A stretch of 30,067 nt of DNA from Spirochaetaceae bacterium (lineage in GTDB: Bacteria; Spirochaetota; Spirochaetia; SZUA-6; Bin103): positions 1-30,067 of the forward strand of contig JAPOQV010000337.1 in NCBI GenBank assembly GCA_026710565.1. Reading direction: 5' to 3'. Below, piece by piece: positions 23,932 to 30,067 of this stretch; within the stretch, counting starts at the first letter, position 1, and each line of letters opens with the position of its first letter. The notes beneath the pieces were generated by a model, which saw nothing but the letters and a program-made list of their open reading frames with translations, was not told where the DNA came from and ran no database searches. The position numbers and the translations under genes are program-made.

Positions 23932-25482
23932 ATGAAGCGGATGATCGCATCCATCGCCATTCTGGCGCTTGTCGCAGGGTTCGGATTCGCGGCGCCCACG
24001 CAGGAAAGCATGGCTGACGCCGGTCCCGTGAAACTGACGGTCGGATATCGCGCCCACCCGGACGACACCCTGGATTTCGAGCTTCCCTGGTACGTGGAGT
24101 GGCAGGAGAGGACCAACACCGAGATCGAGTTCATCGTGTTCCCCGCCGACACCTACGAGGAGAAGCGCAACCTGGTGCTGGCGTCCGGTGACATCCCCGA
24201 CATCGTCAGCGTCGAATCCGCCATCGCCAACACCTACGGCCCCGACGGCCTGTTCCAGGCGCTCGACGAACTGGCGCTGGAAGTGGTGCAGTCGGACATG
24301 CTGCTCGACTACTACTCGGATGCGGCCAAGAACTACCACCACCGCGCACCGGACGGACACCTCTACATGATCCCGCGCTTCAACGAGTTGGCCGGATCGC
24401 CGGAGAACGGCATCGCCTACCGCGTCGACGTCATGCAAGAGCTTGGCTTGACCGAGCCCGACAACATCGAGGGCTGGTACGAGGTGCTGAAGGCGGTCAA
24501 GGAGGGCCGGCCGGACCTGCTGCCGCTGAGCACCAACGCGGCGTGGTTCGAGGGCGGCTACCAGATGATGTTCGGCCCCTCCTATGACATGGGCTTCGGG
24601 CTCTATCAGAACTACTGGGGCTTCCTGATCAGCGAGATGGACGCCGGCCAGGTGGCGTTCCTGCCGGGGACCGACAACTTCCGGCAGCTCATGGCGTTCA
24701 TGAACCGGCTGCACGCGGAGGGACTGCTCGACCAGGAGTACATCACCAACAACTACAACGACTGGTGGAACGGCAAGGTGGCGGCCGGCAAGGAGTTCAT
24801 GCAGCTCACCAACACGTGGCGCGCCAACGCCGCCAACATCACCGCCGAGAACGCAGGCGTCTCCGTCGACTACGACACGGCGGAGTTCCCGGTCAATCCG
24901 GCCACGGGAGAGCGCGCCATGACCCGCGTCGCCAACCCCTGGAGCGATTTCGCCATGGCGATTTCCGCCGAGTCGGACCATCAGCGCGAGGCGATGGCGT
25001 TGCTCGACTACTTCTATACGGACGAAGGGGCGGAGTTCTACGTGTACGGGATCGAGGGGGTGAGCTACGGACGTGACGATGACGGCAACCCGACCGTGCA
25101 GGGCTGGGACAACCGCCTGATCGGTACCAAGCGCTACGAGATCGGCTATCCCAGCATGTTCGTGAGCCCGATCTTCCTGTCGCGGTTCCTGCAGGGACCG
25201 CGCGCGGTCCTCATGAAGGACCACTTCGAGCGCACCCTCCCGATCATGATCGGCTATCCCAGCCTGCAGACCAGCGGGCCGGAGTTCGAGGAGATGACCA
25301 ACTTGTTTGCGGACCTGCAGACCTACGTGCAGGAGTCCAGCAACAAGTTCATCACCGGCGATCTGTCGGTCGACTCGGACTGGGACGGCTACGTGGCGCA
25401 GCTCGAGCGCCTCGGCGCCGACCGCGGCACGGAGATCGTGCAGGGCTGGTACGAGAACTACCAGGCGTTCGTAGGAAACTGA
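23932..25482 (+). CDS. Sugar-binding protein of ABC importer, LplA type
   Basis: 516 residues, the length of LplA-type binding proteins. MKRMIASIAILALVAGFGFA is a Sec signal peptide without a lipobox cysteine; cleavage is likely before APTQESMA. VKLTVGYRAHPDD opens the first lobe, and LASGDIPDIVSVES is the typical hinge-side motif. YPSMFVSPIFLS and the late LERLGADRGTEIVQGWYENY helix fit the family. AAGGAGG is at 23920-23926. It should bind an oligosaccharide in the periplasm for the LplB- and LplC-type permeases. A strong terminator-like hairpin follows immediately, so more of this protein than of the permease is expected. Confidence 0.95.
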   Translation: MKRMIASIAILALVAGFGFAAPTQESMADAGPVKLTVGYRAHPDDTLDFELPWYVEWQERTNTEIEFIVFPADTYEEKRNLVLASGDIPDIVSVESAIANTYGPDGLFQALDELALEVVQSDMLLDYYSDAAKNYHHRAPDGHLYMIPRFNELAGSPENGIAYRVDVMQELGLTEPDNIEGWYEVLKAVKEGRPDLLPLSTNAAWFEGGYQMMFGPSYDMGFGLYQNYWGFLISEMDAGQVAFLPGTDNFRQLMAFMNRLHAEGLLDQEYITNNYNDWWNGKVAAGKEFMQLTNTWRANAANITAENAGVSVDYDTAEFPVNPATGERAMTRVANPWSDFAMAISAESDHQREAMALLDYFYTDEGAEFYVYGIEGVSYGRDDDGNPTVQGWDNRLIGTKRYEIGYPSMFVSPIFLSRFLQGPRAVLMKDHFERTLPIMIGYPSLQTSGPEFEEMTNLFADLQTYVQESSNKFITGDLSVDSDWDGYVAQLERLGADRGTEIVQGWYENYQAFVGN

Positions 25483-25498
25483 CCGGGAATTTTATCGG

Positions 25499-25543
25499 AA
25501 GGGGTCGGGTAGTGCGGCGAGGACCCGACCCCTTTCCTTTTTC
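25499..25543 (+). terminator. Intrinsic terminator/attenuator between binding protein and permease
   Basis: A perfect 12-bp stem (AAGGGGTCGGGT at 25499-25510, complement at 25523-25534) with a 12-base loop is followed by TCCTTTTTCC. It begins 17 bp after the binding-protein stop and ends before the LplB-type permease start at 25571. As the permease has no evident promoter of its own, partial read-through is the likely mode. Confidence 0.75.
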
Positions 25544-25570
25544 CGGACTATCGGCAGCGGAGTCTGGCCG

Positions 25571-26542
25571 ATGACGCGACTGGTCGACGCACGGCCCGCG
25601 GGACGCCTTGCCGACCGGCTGTTCGGAGGATTCTTCGCCGAGGTGAGCAGGAACCGATACCTGTTCCTGCTGCTGCTGCCGGCCATCGTCTACTTCGTCA
25701 CCTTCCACTACCTGCCGATGATCGGCGTGATCATCGCCTTCCAGAAGTACCGTGTGTCGCTGGGGTTCTTCCGCAGCCCCTGGGTCGGTCTGGAGCAGTT
25801 CAGGCAATTCTGGTCGTCCATCTACTCCTTCCGGCTCGTCAGAAACACGTTTCTGCTCAGCTTCTACAGTGTGCTGTTCGGCTTCCCGATCCCGATCATC
25901 TTCGCGATCGCTCTCAACGAGGTGCGCAGCAAGCTGCACAAGCGCTCCATCCAGACCGTCAGCTACCTGCCGTTCTTCATCTCCAACGTCATCGCCATCG
26001 GGATCGTCAACATGTTGGTGAATCCGCAGACGGGGGTCATCAACCTGATCCTGGAAGAGGTGTTCGGCCTCGCCAAGGTCTTCTTTCTGGTCGAGCCGGA
26101 GTACTTCCGCGGCATCTACGTGACCACGGTGATCTGGAAGAGCTTCGGCTTCACCGCGGTCATCTATCTGGCGGCGATCGCCGGCATCAGCCAGGAGCTG
26201 TTCGAGGCCGCCACGGTGGACGGCGCCTCCAAGCTGCAACGGATCCGCCACGTCACCGTCCCGGGGATAAAGAACACGATGGTCGTGCTGCTGCTGATCG
26301 AGATCGGCAACATGATGAATGTCGGCTTCGAGCTGGTGTACCTGCTGTACAACCCGCTCACCTACGAGACCGCCGACGTGATCGCCACCTACGTCTACCG
26401 CAAGGGGATTGCCGCGTCCGTCGGCCTTCCCAATCTCAGTTCTGCGGCGGCGGTGGGCCTGTTCAATTCCGTCGTCAACACCACGCTGCTGCTGTCGGCC
26501 AACACCATCGCGCGGCGATGGCTCGGCTACAGCCTGTTCTAA
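25571..26542 (+). CDS. Sugar ABC permease, LplB type
   Basis: 323-residue MalF-family permease of the LplB subgroup. YLFLLLLPAIVYFVTFHYLP opens the first helix, GVIIAFQKYRVSLGFF is the characteristic post-helix segment, and the EAA loop is EAATVDGASKLQRIRHVTVP at about 212-231. Six hydrophobic segments are visible. It should pair with the LplC-type permease encoded upstream at 22157. It follows the binding protein across the hairpin and precedes the second ~800-residue hydrolase by 10 bp, with a strong ribosome site between them. Confidence 0.95.
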   Translation: MTRLVDARPAGRLADRLFGGFFAEVSRNRYLFLLLLPAIVYFVTFHYLPMIGVIIAFQKYRVSLGFFRSPWVGLEQFRQFWSSIYSFRLVRNTFLLSFYSVLFGFPIPIIFAIALNEVRSKLHKRSIQTVSYLPFFISNVIAIGIVNMLVNPQTGVINLILEEVFGLAKVFFLVEPEYFRGIYVTTVIWKSFGFTAVIYLAAIAGISQELFEAATVDGASKLQRIRHVTVPGIKNTMVVLLLIEIGNMMNVGFELVYLLYNPLTYETADVIATYVYRKGIAASVGLPNLSSAAAVGLFNSVVNTTLLLSANTIARRWLGYSLF

Positions 26543-26552
26543 GGAGGGTGCG

Positions 26553-28928
26553 ATGAGCCACGCGATTCTGGTCGAAGGCGGCATCCCGCGCGGTGCGATC
26601 CAAGTGGACGCCGCGGCTGACGAGTTGCACCGGTTCCTGGCGGAGGAGATCCAGCGCTACGTCGAGCTGTTGACCGGCGGACGGCTGCCGATCGTCACGG
26701 AGCTCGCGATCGCGCAGGCGGGAGGCGTGATCCTGGTCGGCGGTCCCCCTGCCAACCGGGCCGTGACAGGTCTGGTCGAGCTTGGTGGGCTGACGGCGGA
26801 CGGTGCGTATCTGCTGAAGTCGGTCGAGCTCGACGGGCGCGGCTGCGTGGTGGTTGCAGGAAGGGACGACGCCGGCACGATGTATGCGGCGTACGAGCTC
26901 CTGGAGCGGCTGGGCGTGGTCTTCCAGCTCACCGGTGACATCGTGCCCGAACGCCAAGCCGATCTGGAGTTGCCGGAGCTGGACGTGGCGGCGGCGCCCG
27001 CGCGGAAGTTCCGTGGCGTGCACGTGTGGCACGCCTACTCCTGGCACATGGGCATGGAGGACTACCGCCGCCTGATCGACCAGCTCGCCAAGTTGAAGAT
27101 GAACGTTCTGCAGTTCTTCTGGGGGATGGGGGCGCCGTGGGTCGAGGTCTTCCATGACGGCGTGCGCGGCGAGCTGACCACCACGCCCGAGTCCGGCTAC
27201 CTGGCGATCGGCAGGGACAGCCGATCCTGGGGCCGCAGCGTGCATACGACGACCGGAACCCGCTCCGAGGTGCGCGTGGGCAGGGAGTGCTTCCCGCACG
27301 AGCGGCTGTGCGCGGAAGAGTTCCGGGACGTCGACTCCGAGGACGAGGCGTTTGCCGTCGCCGTCCCGTTCCTGCGTGAGGTCATCCGCTACGCGCACCG
27401 GCGGTGCGTGCAGGTGTGGCTGGCTTCGGGCGAGCTGCCGTTCGTGGCGCCCAACCTGGCCCCGCAGAGCGCCAGGGTCGATCACGGGGTGGCGCCGAGC
27501 GAAAGCTACAGTTACCAGCGCTACTGCGGGGTGGCCGTGCCGACCGGTGACCCGGCCGCGCTGGACATCTGGGAACAGGCGTTGTGCGCGGTGATCGAGA
27601 CCTATCCGGAGGCCGACTCCTACGGGGTCTGGGCGCCCGAGCACAGCCCGGACTTCGACGACGATGAGGCTACCCGGGCGCTGCGGCAAGAGGCCATCGC
27701 GATCCGGGAGCACATGCCGTCGCTGGAGGAGATCCACGCGGGCGGCAACCTCATTCCCAAGACCGACAAGGACCTGGAGTTCGACGCCCTGCAGATGCAC
27801 CTGGCGTCCGAGTTGATCGGCCGGGTGAAGCGGCGCCACCCCGACGCGCGGCTGGGCGTGTCGCTGCTGTTCCGCGGCTACCTGATGCGGGCGCTCGACC
27901 GTCTGCTGCCGAAGGACGTGTGGATCGCCAACATGGAGAACTGCGGCAACGCCGGCTCGCAGATGGACTACTACGACGGCATGGCCGGGCGCGACCTGGT
28001 CGTCATCCCGCGCATCGTCGACGACGGCTGCGAGCTGCACATGCAGATGAACGCCACCATGTACGACCGCGACGAGATCGTCACCGGCGCCGAAGCGGCC
28101 GGTGTGGCGGGGATCATCGGCCAGCTCGACAAGGAGCGCGGCGTCGAGTGCAACACCCGTTTCCTGGCCGACGGCTGCTGGGACCCCGGCGTCGACGCGC
28201 AGTCGTTCTACGCCGGCTACCTGCCGCGGCTCTACGGAGCGGCCGCGGCGCCGCTGGTGAGCCAGGCGTACCGCCTCCTGGAGGAGCGCGAGCGCGACCT
28301 GGTGTGGTGGGGGCGGAGCGAGATATTCGTCTCCTTCCACGACTTCTCGCCCTGCAAGCTGCGCACCGGCGTCGAGTGCCGCGACGGCCGGCCGGACATC
28401 GACCGCGACGAGTTGGAGCGCGCCATCGACGCGCCGTGGGACGACGGTGACTTCTGGTTCTGGCGCCGGACGGCGGTGGGCGATCAGCACCGGCACGACC
28501 GGACGCTGCGGCCCGACGAACTCTGGCGGCTGCGCGCCGGTCAGTACCGGGAGGTGGTGGACCTGCTGCGGCAGGCACGGCCGCAGGTGCCGGCCGGCTC
28601 ACTCGCCGAACTGGACTACGTGATCTTCAAGACCGAGACCTTCGGGGCCTACTTCGACGTGCTGGAGGCCTGCGAGGAGGCGCGGATCGAGCTCGATCGG
28701 ACCTGGCTGGCCCGCATGGACGGCGACGAGGCCGCGGCCGGCGACCGGCTGGAGCGGTGCCGCGCCGCGTGTGAGCGCGCCGAGCGCGGCGCGCGCGCCG
28801 TGGCGGGACAGATGATCGCCTACGCGGACGACAAGACCGAGCGCCACCTGCTGTTCCGCTTCAACCAGAACGTGATCGCCTCCATCGAGGCCGGCCGCGC
28901 CTTCGTCGAGCGGATGGCCTCTCGCTGA
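26553..28928 (+). CDS. Predicted glycoside hydrolase, GH67/GH20-like N-domain (copy 2)
   Basis: 791 residues from the ATG at 26553 (AAGGAGG at 26541-26547). It is a full-length paralogue of the protein encoded at 15705-18125, collinear from end to end, with long identical runs such as LIDQLAKLKMNVLQF, MYAAYELLERLG, VWWGRSEIFVSFH and HLLFRFNQNVIA. The counterpart acidic residues are E294, E363, E462 and E590. The N-terminal domain is of the GH67/GH20 accessory type, then a probable TIM barrel and a helical C-terminal part. The clearest difference is in the 605-630 region, where copy 2 has CRDGRPDIDRDE in place of YAREPLEVSRED. No signal peptide. Last gene of the rightward importer operon. Confidence 0.85.
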   Translation: MSHAILVEGGIPRGAIQVDAAADELHRFLAEEIQRYVELLTGGRLPIVTELAIAQAGGVILVGGPPANRAVTGLVELGGLTADGAYLLKSVELDGRGCVVVAGRDDAGTMYAAYELLERLGVVFQLTGDIVPERQADLELPELDVAAAPARKFRGVHVWHAYSWHMGMEDYRRLIDQLAKLKMNVLQFFWGMGAPWVEVFHDGVRGELTTTPESGYLAIGRDSRSWGRSVHTTTGTRSEVRVGRECFPHERLCAEEFRDVDSEDEAFAVAVPFLREVIRYAHRRCVQVWLASGELPFVAPNLAPQSARVDHGVAPSESYSYQRYCGVAVPTGDPAALDIWEQALCAVIETYPEADSYGVWAPEHSPDFDDDEATRALRQEAIAIREHMPSLEEIHAGGNLIPKTDKDLEFDALQMHLASELIGRVKRRHPDARLGVSLLFRGYLMRALDRLLPKDVWIANMENCGNAGSQMDYYDGMAGRDLVVIPRIVDDGCELHMQMNATMYDRDEIVTGAEAAGVAGIIGQLDKERGVECNTRFLADGCWDPGVDAQSFYAGYLPRLYGAAAAPLVSQAYRLLEERERDLVWWGRSEIFVSFHDFSPCKLRTGVECRDGRPDIDRDELERAIDAPWDDGDFWFWRRTAVGDQHRHDRTLRPDELWRLRAGQYREVVDLLRQARPQVPAGSLAELDYVIFKTETFGAYFDVLEACEEARIELDRTWLARMDGDEAAAGDRLERCRAACERAERGARAVAGQMIAYADDKTERHLLFRFNQNVIASIEAGRAFVERMASR

Positions 28929-28950
28929 CCCAACGGGGACCCTTACAATT

Positions 28951-28988
28951 GGGTCTTCAGGATTCCGGGTGGAGTGAGTGGGTCACTC
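28951..28988. repeat. Probable ISL3 terminal inverted repeat and subterminal hairpin
   Basis: GGGTCTTCAGGATTCCGGGT at 28951-28970 has the look of an ISL3-family end, at the expected place just beyond the 3' end of the transposase remnant. GAGTGA (28972-28977) pairs with TCACTC (28983-28988) directly inside it. I found no matching opposite end up to 30067. Confidence 0.4.
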
Positions 28989-29320
28989 GGTGACGCCACC
29001 GGGGTAGAGGTCAAGGCCGCCGACGTGAAGGTAGATGGCGTTGCGGAGTCGCTTGCGGTTGCGGAATCCCCGCGCTTAGTACTTTAGTTTCTTGGATCCC
29101 GGCGCGGATCGACTCGGCCCGCGTTGGTCACCTTGGCCACGACGGCGGTGACGATCCCGTCGAGGTGGCGCTTGATCATCCGCGCCACCTTCTTGACCGG
29201 CTGCAGCCGGTAGCGGATCGCCGAGCGGTACCATGCCTGCCATGCCTTGTGCGCCCACGTGCGACTGCGGTACGCCCACAGCGTCATCGCATGCTCCTTG
29301 TAGCCCGACGCTCGGGCGGT
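28983..29320 (-). pseudogene. ISL3-family transposase, 3' remnant with frameshifts
   Basis: Reading leftward, TARASGYKEHAMTLWAYRSR, WYRSAIRYRLQPVKKVARMI and KRHLDGIVTAV lead to VTNA in one frame. AESIRAGIQ follows in a second frame, and ARGFRNRKRLRNAIYLHVGG with LDLYPGG in a third, ending at a TGA at 28985-28983. This is the C-terminal ~110 residues of an ISL3 transposase, which ends in GGLDLYP in intact members. Two frame changes are needed and the rest of the ~400-residue protein is missing, so it is dead. It marks the right boundary of the carbohydrate locus. Confidence 0.8.
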
Positions 29321-29378
29321 CGCCGATCTTGCGGCTCGTGTTGTCGTTGCGGCGCATGATGGTCAAGAGGGTATTGCT

Positions 29379-29729
29379 GTGCAAGTTCGTGATCCATGGG
29401 ATTGGCACGACGTATCTGTCTACATCCGTGATACCGATAAGTTCGTGTGGAAATTCAAATGGCCCGAATTTGACGGGAAAGGCGAGACAAGTCACACGGT
29501 CCACATACCTTTTGATTATTTCCAACGACTGGAAGCACGACGCTATTGGCGTTCTGGAGAGGACGAGATCGAAGCAGTATTCATCATTGCCTATGTTCCG
29601 GTGTCCTGGAAACCTGGGGAGAAGTATGAGGAACACCTCACACATTGGGAAGCGGGTGACGGGGAGGATACAGAGAATACGAAGAAGCGGGTGGAAGGTT
29701 CGGCATCAGGAGCCCCATTCCAACTGTGA
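29379..29729 (+). CDS. Orphan small protein, low-GC region, unrecognised
   Basis: A GTG-started frame of 116 residues; the frame is open further upstream into the transposase remnant, so it may be the tail of something larger. It is rich in aromatic and charged residues (DPWDWHDVSVYIRDTDKFVW, KFKWPEF, IPFDYFQRLEARRYW) with alternating hydrophobic patterns typical of a beta-sheet protein, and ends in a hydrophilic tail (GDGEDTENTKKRVEG). Codon third positions are far less GC-biased than in any neighbour, pointing to foreign DNA. No ribosome site is obvious. I do not recognise the family. The other open frames over this stretch read less like protein. Confidence 0.4.
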   Translation: MQVRDPWDWHDVSVYIRDTDKFVWKFKWPEFDGKGETSHTVHIPFDYFQRLEARRYWRSGEDEIEAVFIIAYVPVSWKPGEKYEEHLTHWEAGDGEDTENTKKRVEGSASGAPFQL

Positions 29730-30067
29730 CGTGGGAAGAAGCGAGTAGGTCAGCGGAGTGAACGGTTGCTTGATTGAGTTGGACGAATTACGCTTCGGCA
29801 AAGACGAGGCGCGGCAGAACAGGAGCGATGCAAGCCCAACTGGAGCGTCAGCGCCGGGTCGTAAAGCCGCTTCGACCTGTGGCTTGGCGTCCTGGGCCGG
29901 AAATGGGGCGTGGAGTTGCCGTCGATTCGCTAGCCGAGGTTTAACGGGCTGCAAGTTATCTTGCTACAGGTGAATGGGTTAGCCGATCTGAAATGTGCGA
30001 GTGGCACTACATTTCTCTCCAAACTGGTCACTCGCATTACGCTACCACCATCTTCCTGATCCCGCCG
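29730..30067. other. AT-richer tail without a supported gene
   Basis: Short open frames exist, for example 29758-29973 on the plus strand, but none has a ribosome site or a composition that persuades me. The base composition matches the preceding orphan frame and differs from the carbohydrate locus. I see no tRNA, insertion-sequence end or CRISPR repeat. It may be more decayed mobile or transferred DNA. Confidence 0.4.

Noticed and set aside
28927..28955. Seven-base-pair hairpin (GACCCAA and TTGGGTC) as a terminator for the last hydrolase gene
   Set aside because: The loop is long, no T-run follows, and the right arm falls within the putative insertion-sequence end, so the pairing may be coincidence.
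29076..29645. A 189-residue minus-strand frame as a real gene
   Set aside because: It is a mixture: its 3' third is the transposase remnant in the wrong frame, and the rest is antisense to a more protein-like plus-strand frame.

Overview
This is a GC-rich (by eye about two thirds G+C), densely coded bacterial window with 24 supported protein genes, one decayed transposase and one low-GC orphan frame. Both sugar-binding proteins have Sec-type signal peptides without a lipobox cysteine, followed by FATGEEE or FAAPTQES. That style is frequent in spirochaete ABC binding proteins. Together with the AglEFG- and LplABC-type importers it suggests, but does not prove, a free-living or host-associated member of the Spirochaetota. 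There is no rRNA, tRNA or CRISPR array that I can recognise.

Layout. (1) 269-673: a cupin. (2) 690-5796, minus strand: an operon reading isochorismatase-like hydrolase, sugar-binding protein, AglF-like permease, AglG-like permease and D-2-hydroxyacid dehydrogenase, with a plausible promoter in the 80-bp gap before the divergent pair DapA-superfamily protein and BNR/sialidase-like protein (5877-7917, plus). (3) 7949-15726: accessory genes. These are an orphan HigA-type regulator, a PhyH dioxygenase overlapping an HD-domain protein by 4 bp, a VOC protein, a DUF4143-type ATPase, a conserved uncharacterised protein, an EamA transporter, a methyltransferase, a small retropepsin-like protein and a GNAT. 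(4) 15705-28928: a carbohydrate locus. A GH88-like protein and an ~800-residue predicted hydrolase point left. A two-propeller hydrolase-like protein, an LplC-type permease, an LplA-type binding protein, an LplB-type permease and a second ~800-residue hydrolase point right. A reverse-oriented VapBC module splits the importer genes. (5) 28951-30067: a frameshifted ISL3 transposase 3' end, then AT-richer DNA with one protein-like orphan frame.

How it fits together. Each importer has a binding protein and two permeases but no ATPase in the window, so both probably share an ATPase encoded elsewhere. In both systems a strong hairpin lies directly after the binding-protein gene, which would let that protein be made in excess over the permeases. 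None of the four glycan-active-looking proteins in region 4 has a signal peptide, so the simplest reading is import of an oligosaccharide, perhaps uronate-containing, and its breakdown in the cytoplasm. The two paralogous ~800-residue proteins look like TIM-barrel glycosidases with a GH67/GH20-type N-terminal domain that I cannot assign to a characterised family. They are the best candidates for something undescribed here.
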